From Phyllobacterium zundukense (GTDB lineage Bacteria > Pseudomonadota > Alphaproteobacteria > Rhizobiales > Rhizobiaceae): a stretch of 64,000 nt of DNA. Location: contig NZ_CP104972.1 of assembly GCF_025452195.1 (NCBI RefSeq), forward strand, positions 62,001 through 126,000, in the 5' to 3' direction. Below the pieces are notes generated by a model. That model was not told the origin of the DNA. It ran no database searches and saw nothing but the letters and a program-made list of their open reading frames with translations. Shown piece after piece: positions 1 to 8,847 of the stretch. The number at the start of each line of letters is the position of its first letter. Within the stretch, counting starts at the first letter, position 1. The translations under genes were made by a program, and so were the position numbers.

Positions 1-519
1 CATGCACGAGGACGGCTCATCGCCGGCACCCAGCGAATAGGTGACGCCGAGCCGGTCGGCCTCGCTCTTCAAATAGGCGCCGATGGTCACGTCCGCCTCG
101 ACATTCATCATGACGAGATGCTTGCCGTGCTCCATTGCCTTCAGGCCGATCTCGGCCCCGACCGCCGGCACCCCGGTCGCATCGATGACCACATCGATCA
201 GATCGTTCGCAAGGATCAGACCGGCATCATCGGTGACGGCGATCTTGCCGGCCTCCATCGCTTCCGTCAGCGCCGACGCATTCGACACCTCGCGCGAATG
301 GCCCTGTTCCTGGTAGGCGATGTCGACGGCCTTCAGGGCATTGGCCATGTTCAGTTCGGAAATCGCCCCGATCTCGATGCCGGGCATATGCGCCACACGC
401 GTGACGATATCGGTGCCCATCTCGCCCGAACCGATCAGGCCGATGCGGATCGGACGGCCCGTTTCCGCCCGCGCCTGCATATCCCGCGCCAATCCCGTCA
501 ATGCAACATTCGTAGCCAT
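1..519 (-). CDS. NAD(P)-binding oxidoreductase, homoserine-dehydrogenase-like (partial)
   Basis: The gene starts with ATG at 519 and runs off the left edge, so 173 residues are visible. The N-terminus holds a Rossmann dinucleotide-binding segment (IGLIGSGEMG, about residues 27-36), then a region ending in DVVIDATGVP and a conserved stretch HGKHLVMMNVEAD. This layout fits the homoserine-dehydrogenase-like / SAF-domain NAD(P) oxidoreductases found in rhizobial sugar-acid clusters. The substrate is unknown; the setting behind galM and a sugar ABC transporter suggests oxidation of a sugar or sugar-acid derivative. It is separated from galM by 76 bp containing a hairpin and is probably the next gene of the same operon. 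The family call is recognition from motifs; the substrate is inference. Confidence 0.7.
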   Translation of the reverse strand, partial: MATNVALTGLARDMQARAETGRPIRIGLIGSGEMGTDIVTRVAHMPGIEIGAISELNMANALKAVDIAYQEQGHSREVSNASALTEAMEAGKIAVTDDAGLILANDLIDVVIDATGVPAVGAEIGLKAMEHGKHLVMMNVEADVTIGAYLKSEADRLGVTYSLGAGDEPSSCM

Positions 520-574
520 CAATGCCTCCACTTTGCTGCAGACCGGCATATGACGGGAATTTGCGATTGGCAAG

Positions 575-599
575 TTAGAGCGAATGTTCTCCGCTCTAA
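575..599 (-). other. Intercistronic hairpin after galM
   Basis: Perfect 8-bp arms TTAGAGCG / CGCTCTAA at 575-582 and 592-599 overlap the galM stop codon. No T-run follows on the minus strand, so this is more likely an mRNA-stability or processing hairpin than a terminator. It may lower expression of the downstream oxidoreductase relative to galM. Confidence 0.4.
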
Positions 600-1612
600 A
601 CGTTATGGAAACGGAATTCCGTGCGCTGGCGATAGATCTCGCCCGGGCGAAGGACGGTGCCAGGAAACTGCGGCTGGTTCGGACTGTCGGGGAAATGCTG
701 TGCTTCCAGGCAGAGGCCGGCATGCGGGCCGTAATGTGTGCCGCCAAGACCGATGACGCTAGGTATCTTCGCTCCATCATAGAATTGTAGACCCGGCTCG
801 CTCGTGTGGACCTGCATGACAAGGCCATTCCCCGCCACAAGCGAAGCTGCAAAACGCATACCATCGCTTATTGGCTCACTGAGGACAAAATTATGATCGT
901 AGAGGGTTGATCCGCTCGTGCCGATGCGGCGCGGCAGGCGAAAATCATAGGCCGTTTCATCAATTCCGGTGATTTCGCCGGTGGGAATAAGGCTCTCGTC
1001 AACGGGCGTATAGGCATCGGCGAGGATCCGCAGCCGATGGTCGCGAATATCGCTGGAGCCATCGAGATTGAAATAGGAATGCTGGGCAAAATTGGCAACG
1101 GTTGGTGCATCGGTGACCGCTTCAACTTCGACGCAGAGCGTGAGGTCATCGAGGCTATAGGTGCAGCGCACATCCATGTTGCCGGGAAAGCCCTGATCGC
1201 CATCGGTCAGATTGATTGAAAGGGTGACCGAAGACTGGCTCCAGCCAGCAATGGTCCACAGGCGCTGCGAAACCCCGCCGCTGCCTCCATGCAATGTCTG
1301 GATGCCATGTTCATTGAGGTCGAGCTGAACAATCGTTCCATCGAGCAGGAAACGCCCCCCGGCTATACGGTTGGCGTAACGCCCGACAAGTGCACCGAAA
1401 TACGGTGAAAGGGCCGGGTAGTCGTCAAAACCATCGAAACCCAGAACCACGCGCTGCAGGATTCCATCGCTCAAGGGGATCTGCAGGTCCCTGATGACGG
1501 CACCCCAGTTCAAAATTCTGGCAACGGCCCCGGCAGGCGAGCGTATCGTCACCTGGAATACCGGCTCGCCTTGAAACGTGCCGAACAGTTCTGGTTGCGC
1601 ATCGTCACGCAT
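596..1612 (-). CDS. galM: Aldose 1-epimerase (mutarotase)
   Basis: The 338-residue product interconverts alpha and beta anomers of an aldose in the cytoplasm. Family marks are GRYANRI (78-84), LHGG (107-110), the catalytic histidine motif AQHSYFNLDG around His178, and LEAQHFPD near the C-terminus carrying the expected glutamate. Length is normal for the family. The ATG at 1612 overlaps the stop of the upstream permease (1612-1614); a TTG one codon earlier at 1615 is an alternative. It is the fifth gene of the sugar ABC operon and presumably supplies the preferred anomer of the imported sugar to the next enzyme. The exact sugar cannot be read from the sequence. Confidence 0.9.
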   Translation of the reverse strand: MRDDAQPELFGTFQGEPVFQVTIRSPAGAVARILNWGAVIRDLQIPLSDGILQRVVLGFDGFDDYPALSPYFGALVGRYANRIAGGRFLLDGTIVQLDLNEHGIQTLHGGSGGVSQRLWTIAGWSQSSVTLSINLTDGDQGFPGNMDVRCTYSLDDLTLCVEVEAVTDAPTVANFAQHSYFNLDGSSDIRDHRLRILADAYTPVDESLIPTGEITGIDETAYDFRLPRRIGTSGSTLYDHNFVLSEPISDGMRFAASLVAGNGLVMQVHTSEPGLQFYDGAKIPSVIGLGGTHYGPHAGLCLEAQHFPDSPNQPQFPGTVLRPGEIYRQRTEFRFHNV

Positions 1613-2616
1613 CAATATTCCCTGACAGCGACGCTGCCGCGCGAGGAAAGTTTCGCCTGCAAGATCACGACGACCAGCAGGAACAGGCCACGTATGACCG
1701 ATTGCCAGTAGGCGGAGAGCGATATCCAGCCCTTGCCGTTTTCGAAGTTCAAAACATTGAAGAGGATGCCAAGCAGCAGCACGCCCGCAAGCGTGGCCCC
1801 GACAGAACCGACCCCGCCGGTCAGCAGGGTTCCGCCGACGACGACTGCGGCTATGGCGAAGAGTTCCCAGCCGACACCCTCGATCGGCTGCCCCGCTCCA
1901 AACTGCGAAGCGAGGATGACACCGGCGAGCCCGGCAAGGCCGCCACTTGCAAGATAGACGAGAAACTTGATGCGGTCGGCGGGGAGGCCCATCAGTCGCG
2001 TTGCATCTTCGTTGCCGCCGACGGCGAGCACCCCGCGACCGGTACTGGTGAAATTCAGAACAATCCAGCCGACCACATAGGCCACGATCGCAATCCAGGC
2101 GGGGATGGGAAAGCCGAGGAAATTGTCCTGGCCGATCGACGTGAACCCGCTTTCATAGGATACCGACACGGACTGGTTGTCGGCGAGGAGAAGCGCGGTA
2201 CCGCTTGCCGCCAGCATCATTGCAAGGGTCGCGACGAATGGCATGATTTTCAATCGTGTGACGAGAATTGCATTGATCAGGCCGACGCAGAGCCCGGCGC
2301 CGACCCCGGCTCCAAGGCCAGTCAAAGCGCCTTGCGGACTGGCAAGCGCCGCGACTACGCTGCCGAGTGCAGCGGTCGAGCCGACAGACAGATCAATACC
2401 GCCGGTCATGATGACGAAGCACATACCAAGAGCCACGAGTGCGAACATCGAATTGTAACGCAGAACGCTGGTGATGTTGAAAAAGCCGAGAAAATAATCG
2501 TAGCGCGCCCATCCGAAGAGGACGAGCAGCAGCAGCGCCAGAACGACGCCGTAGCTGCCAAGCATGGATATGAGTCTTTGCCTGGTCATGCGCGCCTGCC
2601 GTGTTGCTGTATCCAT
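1612..2616 (-). CDS. Sugar ABC transporter permease, YjfF/RbsC type
   Basis: This 334-residue inner-membrane permease has about eight to ten hydrophobic segments and the family signature FVIMTGGIDLSVG (about residues 67-79), plus GGNEDATRLMGL in the cytoplasmic loop that contacts the ATPase. It is the second permease of the operon and corresponds to YjfF in the YtfQRT-YjfF system. The ATG at 2616 overlaps the preceding permease by 31 bp. An internal ATG at 2589 would give the ATGA overlap used at several other junctions here and may be the true start. The partner permease, ATPase and binding protein lie immediately upstream. Confidence 0.88.
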   Translation of the reverse strand: MDTATRQARMTRQRLISMLGSYGVVLALLLLVLFGWARYDYFLGFFNITSVLRYNSMFALVALGMCFVIMTGGIDLSVGSTAALGSVVAALASPQGALTGLGAGVGAGLCVGLINAILVTRLKIMPFVATLAMMLAASGTALLLADNQSVSVSYESGFTSIGQDNFLGFPIPAWIAIVAYVVGWIVLNFTSTGRGVLAVGGNEDATRLMGLPADRIKFLVYLASGGLAGLAGVILASQFGAGQPIEGVGWELFAIAAVVVGGTLLTGGVGSVGATLAGVLLLGILFNVLNFENGKGWISLSAYWQSVIRGLFLLVVVILQAKLSSRGSVAVREY

Positions 2617-3581
2617 ACGGCGAGCACGATGATGCCCGCCTTGACCACAAGGGCCGCAGCATCAGGAACACCATTGGCAAGGAGCGTATAGCGGACGAGC
2701 TGGATTGTCATGGCGCCGAGCAAGGTGCCGATAATGGTTGCCTTGCCGCCGCTCAACAGGGTGCCGCCAACAGCAACCGCCGCGATAGCATCGAGCTCCA
2801 TGCCCATTCCGACAAGATTGGCGTCGCTGGAAGAATTGATGGCGATCACGACGAGACCGGCGATCCCGGCACAAAAACCGCTGATCGCATAAACGATAAG
2901 CTTCACTTTGGCGACTGCTATACCGGAAAGCTCTGCCGCGCGTTCGTTGCCGCCAATGGCGATGATCTGACGGCCGAAAACCGTACGTTTCAGCATCCAT
3001 GCGGCGGCGATCACCAGGAGCACCATAAGCACGACTTGCACCGGAATGCCGAAGAGGCGGCCGAGACCGATCCACTGGAATTGCGGAATGCGGAACGTCT
3101 GGAGATTGCCATTGGTCAGTACCTGGGCAATGCCGCGTCCGGCAATGAACAGAACCAGCGTCGCCACGATCGGCTGGATGCGAAACCTGGCGATGAGCCA
3201 GCCATTGAACAGGCCAAACAGGCCGGCAACACCGACCGCGATGATCATGGCCGCAGCGACGGCAAGAGCAACATTGTCGATCGGAACAATCTTGCCAAGG
3301 AAAATCATCGGCGCAAGCGCGCCGGAGATCGCCATGAGTGATCCAACGGAAAGATCGATGCCGCCGGTCGCGATGACGAGCGTCATGCCAACGGCAACGA
3401 TGACGATGGTGCAAACCTGCGTGAGATTGACGTTGAGCGTCTGCATCGTGGCGAAGTTGCGGGTGAAAGCAAAATTGAACAGGATGAGCAGGGCCAGTGC
3501 AATCAAGGTGCCATAGCGCGCCATGAAATCGAATGGGTCGAACGGTCGCGATATGCGCTGGTGCCGCGCGGTGTCGGTCAT
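2586..3581 (-). CDS. Sugar ABC transporter permease, YtfT/RbsC type
   Basis: This 331-residue integral membrane protein has multiple hydrophobic helices, the motif GMTLVIATGGIDLSVGS (about residues 64-80) and the loop IAIGGNERAAELSGI. The first motif closely matches E. coli YtfT. It forms the translocation channel with the downstream permease. The start ATG at 3581 overlaps the ATPase stop by 4 bp (ATGA), indicating translational coupling. Substrate specificity comes from the binding protein. Confidence 0.88.
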   Translation of the reverse strand: MTDTARHQRISRPFDPFDFMARYGTLIALALLILFNFAFTRNFATMQTLNVNLTQVCTIVIVAVGMTLVIATGGIDLSVGSLMAISGALAPMIFLGKIVPIDNVALAVAAAMIIAVGVAGLFGLFNGWLIARFRIQPIVATLVLFIAGRGIAQVLTNGNLQTFRIPQFQWIGLGRLFGIPVQVVLMVLLVIAAAWMLKRTVFGRQIIAIGGNERAAELSGIAVAKVKLIVYAISGFCAGIAGLVVIAINSSSDANLVGMGMELDAIAAVAVGGTLLSGGKATIIGTLLGAMTIQLVRYTLLANGVPDAAALVVKAGIIVLAVWIQQHGRRA

Positions 3582-5116
3582 GGCGCGGCCTCCGCGATAG
3601 TCGGCGCGCTGCCGTGGGCCATGGCGGACATGACCGCGTCTTCGGTTGCGTCATCGCGATCGAATTCGGCAACGCTGATGCCTTCGCGCAAGACGAACAC
3701 ACGATCGGCGCCCTCGATCACCTCTTCGAGTTCTGAAGAGATCATCAGTACCGCGAGCCCCTGATCGGCCAGCGACTTGATAAGCGCCTGAATCTCCCCC
3801 TTGGCTCCGATATCGATGCCGCGCGTCGGCTCGTCGAGAATGAGAAGACGCGGGTTCATGGCCAGCCAGCGGCCGAGGAGGACCTTCTGCTGATTGCCAC
3901 CGGAAAGCTCGCGCACCTTCTGGTCCGGTCCGGAGCATTTGATGCCGAGTTGCCTGACGAAACGCTCGACGATGTCGCGCTGCGCCTTCTCATCGATGAC
4001 ACCGGATTTGCTGAGTTTCGGCATCAACGCCAGCATCATGTTTTCCGCAACACTCATGTCGGGGACTATGCCTTCGCTCTTTCGATCTTCGGTACAAAAT
4101 CCCATGCCAGCAGCGATGGCATCGGAGGGCTTGTGCGGATCGAAGTTGTGCCCATTGAATGTCATTGTACCCGCACGCGGCCGGTCTATGCCGAAAACAA
4201 GCCGGGCCGTCTCAGTACGTCCCGCACCGAGAAGCCCGGCAAAGCCGGCAATTTCGCCGCTGCGCACGTCAAACGATACGTCCTGAACGATCTGGCCGAT
4301 CGCGAGACTTTCGGCCGACAGCAGCACTTCACCGATCTTCTTTTCGTCGCGATCACTGAATGCCGTGGCGTGGCCCTCGGCGCGATCAATGGCGCGCCCC
4401 AGCATGGATGACACAAGACCGATCTTGTCGATCTCGTTCATGGCCGCGGTCTTTACGGTCCGGCCATCGCGCATGATCGTGACGCGGTCGCAAACCTCAT
4501 AAAGTTCATCCAGCTTGTGGCTGACGAAAACGACCGAAACGCCTTCCTGCTTCAGTTGCCGGATGACATTGAACAACACAGCGACTTCACGCTCATCGAG
4601 CGAGGAGGTGGGTTCGTCCATGATAACGAGCTTTGCCGAAAAACCTATGGCACGCGCAATCGCCACCATCTGCTGCGTGGCGGTATTGAACTCCATCAAA
4701 GGGCGACGCACATCGGCGCGCACTTTAAAGCGCCGCAGCAGCGCTTCAGCCTCCTGGTGCATGCGCTTCCAGTCGAGCAGGCCGTAGCGGCGGGCTTCGC
4801 GGCCAAGACATATATTCTCGGTGATGGAGCGATAGGGGACGAGGTTGATTTCCTGATAGATGGTGCTGATGCCGCTCGCCTGCGCCTGTTGCGGCGAGGA
4901 GACTTCGAATGGCTTGCCATCGAACACGACTTCACCGGCATCGCGCTTGTAATAGCCCGTCAGTACCTTGATCAGGGTCGATTTGCCCGCACCGTTCTGG
5001 CCGATCAGCGCATGAACTTCGCCGCGCCCGACAGCAAAGGAAGCGCCGGACAGAGCGGGGATACCGGCAAAGCGCTTGTCAATTCCGGTCATCGATAAAA
5101 GACTATCGGTGTTCAT
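3578..5116 (-). CDS. Sugar ABC transporter ATP-binding protein (two ABC domains), YtfR/RbsA type
   Basis: The 512-residue protein has two fused nucleotide-binding domains typical of the RbsA/MglA/YtfR class. Walker A in domain 1 is GQNGAGKS (39-46); the second half carries the strong signature LSGGNQQKVLLGRW and Walker B LLILDEPTRGID. As usual in this class the second domain has a degenerate Walker A. I place the start at the ATG at 5116 (MNTDSLLS) rather than a longer reading frame beginning at 5215, because the longer form would run through the terminator hairpin. The gene lies 95 bp after the binding-protein gene. Confidence 0.88.
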   Translation of the reverse strand: MNTDSLLSMTGIDKRFAGIPALSGASFAVGRGEVHALIGQNGAGKSTLIKVLTGYYKRDAGEVVFDGKPFEVSSPQQAQASGISTIYQEINLVPYRSITENICLGREARRYGLLDWKRMHQEAEALLRRFKVRADVRRPLMEFNTATQQMVAIARAIGFSAKLVIMDEPTSSLDEREVAVLFNVIRQLKQEGVSVVFVSHKLDELYEVCDRVTIMRDGRTVKTAAMNEIDKIGLVSSMLGRAIDRAEGHATAFSDRDEKKIGEVLLSAESLAIGQIVQDVSFDVRSGEIAGFAGLLGAGRTETARLVFGIDRPRAGTMTFNGHNFDPHKPSDAIAAGMGFCTEDRKSEGIVPDMSVAENMMLALMPKLSKSGVIDEKAQRDIVERFVRQLGIKCSGPDQKVRELSGGNQQKVLLGRWLAMNPRLLILDEPTRGIDIGAKGEIQALIKSLADQGLAVLMISSELEEVIEGADRVFVLREGISVAEFDRDDATEDAVMSAMAHGSAPTIAEAAP

Positions 5117-5166
5117 TGCAAAGCCAATTCTGAACGCATCGAAGGGCTCCGGCATAGCAAATGCCG

Positions 5167-5199
5167 AAAAAAAAGCCAGCGCCCTATAAGAGCGCTGGC
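5167..5199 (-). terminator. Rho-independent (attenuating) terminator between binding protein and ATPase
   Basis: Read on the minus strand, GCCAGCGC (5199-5192) pairs with GCGCTGGC (5182-5175) and is followed by eight Ts (complement of 5174-5167). It sits 13 bp after the binding-protein stop. Partial termination here would make binding protein more abundant than the membrane components, the usual stoichiometry of sugar ABC systems. Confidence 0.85.
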
Positions 5200-5211
5200 A
5201 GAGCCACAAAA

Positions 5212-6192
5212 TCAATAGGCGGTGCTCAGCAGGTCCTTCGCATTGCTGGCATCATAGAACTGATCGGGATTGATGATCTTGTCCGGAATCTTCTCGCCAG
5301 CCGCGTAGGCGACAGCCGTGTCGAATGCCTTGGGTCCAAAACGTGGGTTGCATTCGACAACAGCTGCAATCTTGCCATCGACCACCGCCTGTACGGCTTC
5401 CTTGCCACCGTCGATCGACAGGACGAGAATATCCTTGCCCGGCACCTTGCCAGCAGCCTCGATTGCGGAAATTGCACCCATCGCCATCTCGTCATTGTGA
5501 GCATAGACGACGTTGGCGTCGGGGTGCGCCTGCAACAGCGTTTCGGCAACCTGGCGTCCCTTGTCGCGGGCGAAATCGCCGGTCTGCGAGGCGACAATCT
5601 TGAAGTCCGGATTCTTGGCGATGACCTCGTCGAAGCCCTTCTTGCGATCGTTGGCCGGAGAGGAACCGGTCGTTCCCTCAAGCTCGATGATCGTTGTCTT
5701 GCCATTGGCGTTCTTGACCAGCCAATCGGCAACGCGCTGGCCTTCCTCGATGAAATTAGAGCCAATGAATGTTACATAATCCTCGCCAGGCTTGGCCAGC
5801 GAAGCGTCAACGTTGCGATCAAGCAGGATCACCGGAATACCGGCGTTCTTGGCCGCCTTGATTGCAGGAATCAGTGGCTTTTCCTCACGTGGTGCGAGGA
5901 AAATCAGGTCTACCCCCTGGGCGATCATCGAATTCACGTCGGCGACCTGCTTGGCGGCGGAGCTGGCGGCATCCGTATAGACGAGCTGCCATCCGCGCTT
6001 CTTGGCTTCTTCCTGCATGCTTGCAGTCTGGGCCAGGCGCCATGGATTGTTGCTTTCGGTCTGGGCAAAGCCGACCTTGTAAGTGTCTTTCTTCTTGAGC
6101 GGCGGCGCATCAGCCAATGCACTGCCAGCGACCATGGAGGCGGCCAGCCCAACGGCTGAAGTAAACAGCAGAGTCCGACGGGTGATATTCAT
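5212..6192 (-). CDS. Periplasmic sugar-binding protein, YtfQ-like (galactofuranose family)
   Basis: The 326-residue product begins with an exported leader (MNITRRTLLFTSAVGLAASM, then GSALADA as the cleavage region). The mature part resembles E. coli YtfQ: VGFAQTESNNPWR, QGVDLIFLAP, VILLDRNVD, GTTGSSPANDRKKGF, QTGDFARDKGR and VYAHNDEMAMGAI are shared landmarks of this Peripla_BP_4 clade. YtfQ binds furanose forms of galactose; that specificity is inferred by resemblance only. The start at 6192 has a good ribosome site (GGGAGG). It is the first gene of a five- or six-gene operon transcribed away from the LacI-type regulator. Confidence 0.88.
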   Translation of the reverse strand: MNITRRTLLFTSAVGLAASMVAGSALADAPPLKKKDTYKVGFAQTESNNPWRLAQTASMQEEAKKRGWQLVYTDAASSAAKQVADVNSMIAQGVDLIFLAPREEKPLIPAIKAAKNAGIPVILLDRNVDASLAKPGEDYVTFIGSNFIEEGQRVADWLVKNANGKTTIIELEGTTGSSPANDRKKGFDEVIAKNPDFKIVASQTGDFARDKGRQVAETLLQAHPDANVVYAHNDEMAMGAISAIEAAGKVPGKDILVLSIDGGKEAVQAVVDGKIAAVVECNPRFGPKAFDTAVAYAAGEKIPDKIINPDQFYDASNAKDLLSTAY

Positions 6193-6365
6193 TGAAAATT
6201 TCCTCCCAGAAATTACTCGTGGCGATCCCACTGCGGAGATCATCGCTGCTTATAAAAATTAGTCAATAATTATTTATGTTGATTAGTCGCGCAAACTGTT
6301 CGTAATATTCTCCGCAACTTCATCGATTCCGGCCAGTCTTCGGGCTGCCGGAAGAATCGTTCCGG
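6193..6365. promoter_or_regulatory. Divergent control region between ytfQ-like gene and lacI-type gene
   Basis: This 173-bp A+T-rich region separates two divergent starts. It contains a direct repeat ATTAGTC at 6258-6264 and 6282-6288, and an imperfect inverted repeat (AGTCAA ... TTGATT). This is where the LacI-type regulator would be expected to bind. No single perfect LacI palindrome stands out, so the operator is not fixed. Confidence 0.4.
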
Positions 6366-7493
6366 GTGGGTGATACGGTGGATAATTCGACCACTGGGAA
6401 AGCTAAGAAGCCCTTGGCAGCGCGGCGCAAGCGCGTCAGCAAGCGTGTGACGATGACCGATATCGCCCGGGTTGCGGGGTGCTCGCAGGCCACAGTCTCC
6501 TTCGTGCTCAACAAGACGCCGGGCATAAAGCTTGCCGCCGAAACGCGCGAACGGGTGATTGAGGCGGCGCGTGCGCTCGGCTATGCCGCACCGAGCTTCG
6601 CCCATCTCGACACTGCGAATATCCTGACGCCGGCGATCGACGGCAAGATCGGCTTTGTCGTCGATCAGCTTGCGACCAGTCCGGAAGCGGTGGTGGCTAT
6701 CGAAGGTGCGCGCCAGGCGTCGTGGAACGCGGGCAATATCATTCTTGTCGCCCAGACGCTCAACGATCCGGAGATGGAGCCCCGTACGATCCGCGCACTG
6801 CGCGAGCAGGGGATTTCGGCACTGATCTATATGGCCATCTTCACACGCGAGGTGGTCTTGCCGGCAGCGATTTACGAACTCGACATTCCAGTCATTCTCA
6901 TCAACTGCTACACGGCAGACCATGCTTTTCCTGCCGTCGTGCCAAGCGAGATCGCGGGTGGTCAGCATTCGACGCGTCATCTGATCCAGCATGGTCATCG
7001 GCGCATCGGCACTATTACCGGCGAACCATGGATGGAGGCAGCGAAGGACCGGCTCAAGGGCTATCGGCGCGCTTTGGCGACAGCCGATATCCCTTTCGAT
7101 CCGGAGCTGGTCATCGAGGGCGACTGGTCGGCGAGCGCGGGCTATGCGGCAACGAAAGAACTGCTGACGCTGGATGACCGCCCCACTGCCATTTTCTGTC
7201 AGAATGACCGTACCGCGATTGGTTGTTACGAAGCGCTGAAGGAGGCGGGGATGCGTATCCCCGAAGATATCTCCGTCATCGGCTATGACGACGAAGAAAT
7301 CTCGCGCCATCTCCATCCGCAATTGACGACCTCGGTCCTGCCGCACCGGGCAATGGGACGCTGGGCAATCGAGCAACTGGACAGCTTTGCTCAGCCATCG
7401 GGCACGCGCTATCCGATCACCAAGCTCGAATGCCCGCTGGTGGAGCGATTATCGGTGGCAGAGTGCACCGCAAAGCTGGCGTACTTCGGCTAG
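6366..7493 (+). CDS. LacI-family transcriptional regulator
   Basis: The product (375 aa from the GTG at 6366) has the LacI DNA-binding head [22 protein letters not shown] (shown in part: [18 protein letters not shown], about 29-46), a hinge and a periplasmic-binding-like sensor domain ending with the family's [16 protein letters not shown] and [14 protein letters not shown]. It has a basic N-terminal arm of about 28 residues. Starts at GTG 6378 or ATG 6453 are also possible because no strong ribosome site is seen. Divergent position to the sugar transporter operon suggests it represses that operon and responds to the imported sugar. Its stop overlaps the stop of dctD by 3 bp, so the two converge without space for a terminator. 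Confidence 0.88.
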   Translation: MGDTVDNSTTGKAKKPLAARRKRVSKRVTMTDIARVAGCSQATVSFVLNKTPGIKLAAETRERVIEAARALGYAAPSFAHLDTANILTPAIDGKIGFVVDQLATSPEAVVAIEGARQASWNAGNIILVAQTLNDPEMEPRTIRALREQGISALIYMAIFTREVVLPAAIYELDIPVILINCYTADHAFPAVVPSEIAGGQHSTRHLIQHGHRRIGTITGEPWMEAAKDRLKGYRRALATADIPFDPELVIEGDWSASAGYAATKELLTLDDRPTAIFCQNDRTAIGCYEALKEAGMRIPEDISVIGYDDEEISRHLHPQLTTSVLPHRAMGRWAIEQLDSFAQPSGTRYPITKLECPLVERLSVAECTAKLAYFG

Positions 7494-8845
7494 TCCCCTA
7501 GCTTCTGTTTCGCATAGACGGCACGATCGATCCCATGCCGCTGCAACTTGTCGTAAAAGGTCTTGCGCGGGATCCCGAGGGTTTCGATAGTCGAACGCAC
7601 ATCGCCATGGTTTGCGCTCAGCGCATCACGGATCAGATTTGCCTCGTGCTGCTCCATCGCCTCGGGCAGGTTTATAATGTTGGTCGTCTGACTGAGCCGC
7701 TCGCCTTCCAGCTCGTCCAGTCCGAGTGCAACTCGTTCGGCAAAATGCGAAAGCTCGCGAACATTGCCCGGCCAGTCAAGTTCTATCAGGCGCGATCGCA
7801 ACGCCCCGGTCATCTCCGGCGGCTCGCTCTTGAAGCGTGCCGCCGCTCGGTGCAGGAAATGCGTGAACAGGAGCGGAATATCCTCCCGGCGCTCGCGCAG
7901 GGGCGGGATCGAAATCGTGACGACGTTCAAGCGATAAAAAAGATCTTCGCGGAAATTCGCGCGCTGTTCCGGACTGCCGAGATCTACCTTTGCCGCTGCA
8001 ACGACACGCAGATCGACGGGACGATGTTCATTGGTGCCGAGCGGCGTGATCTCGCGGGTTTCAAGCACGCGCAGCAATTTGACCTGCGTCGACAGCGGCA
8101 TGCTTTCGATCTCGTCGAGAAACAGCGTGCCACCACTGGCATGCTCGATACGGCCTACGCGCTTTTTCTGTGCTCCGGTAAACGCACCAGCCTCATGACC
8201 GAACAGCTCGCTTTCGATCACGGTCTCCGGCAGTGCACCGCAATTGAGCGCGACGAAATTGCCCTGCTTGCGACGGCTCCATTCATGCAAGAGGCTTGCC
8301 GCCACTTCCTTGCCGGTACCGGTTTCGCCGGCAATCAGCACGTCGACATCTGCATTGGCCACGTGGCGCAATGTCTTGCGAAGGTTCTGCATGACAGGGG
8401 TCTGGCCAATGAGCGGCAGGTTGTCGTCGGACGTCTCAAGCGCGAGGCGCAGCTGGCGGTTTTCCATGACCAGCCGCCGCTTTTCAGCCGCTCGCAGGAT
8501 GCTCTGGACAAGGCGATCCGCCGGATAGGGCTTGGCAATGAAATCATAGGCGCCTTCCTGTATCGCCTCGACCGCCATGTCGATGTCGCCGTGGCCGGTG
8601 ATGAGGATGACGGGCAGATCGGCATCCAAGGCGTGCAGGCGGCGAAACAATTCCAGACCGTCGATATTCGGCATGCGCACATCAGTGACGACAATGCCGG
8701 CAAAATCCGGTGTCAAAGAGCGCAAGGCGCTCATTGCATCCGCAAAAGGCACCACCGTAAACCCTGCAAGCTCCAGGGTCTGGCGATTGGCATTGCGCAG
8801 ATCATCATCATCGTCGACGAAAGCGACACTGGGTTGAAAATCCAT
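7490..8845 (-). CDS. dctD: C4-dicarboxylate response regulator, sigma-54 activator
   Basis: The 451-residue NtrC-family activator has a receiver domain (acidic pocket VDDDDD, phospho-acceptor Asp in VVTDVRMPN near residue 55), an AAA+ domain with Walker A GETGTGKE, the sigma-54 contact loop GAFTGA, and a C-terminal Fis-type helix-turn-helix ([20 protein letters not shown]). With DctB it switches on dctA in response to succinate, malate or fumarate. The gap to dctB is only 2 bp. Tandem inverted repeats and a -24/-12 promoter upstream of dctA are the expected targets and strongly support the symbol. Confidence 0.92.
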   Translation of the reverse strand: MDFQPSVAFVDDDDDLRNANRQTLELAGFTVVPFADAMSALRSLTPDFAGIVVTDVRMPNIDGLELFRRLHALDADLPVILITGHGDIDMAVEAIQEGAYDFIAKPYPADRLVQSILRAAEKRRLVMENRQLRLALETSDDNLPLIGQTPVMQNLRKTLRHVANADVDVLIAGETGTGKEVAASLLHEWSRRKQGNFVALNCGALPETVIESELFGHEAGAFTGAQKKRVGRIEHASGGTLFLDEIESMPLSTQVKLLRVLETREITPLGTNEHRPVDLRVVAAAKVDLGSPEQRANFREDLFYRLNVVTISIPPLRERREDIPLLFTHFLHRAAARFKSEPPEMTGALRSRLIELDWPGNVRELSHFAERVALGLDELEGERLSQTTNIINLPEAMEQHEANLIRDALSANHGDVRSTIETLGIPRKTFYDKLQRHGIDRAVYAKQKLGD

Positions 8846-8847
8846 AA

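Noticed and set aside
1702..2691. Open frame of 329 codons antisense to the first permeases
   Set aside because: Charged, low-complexity composition typical of a shadow of a G+C-rich membrane-protein gene; the minus-strand permeases are clearly real.
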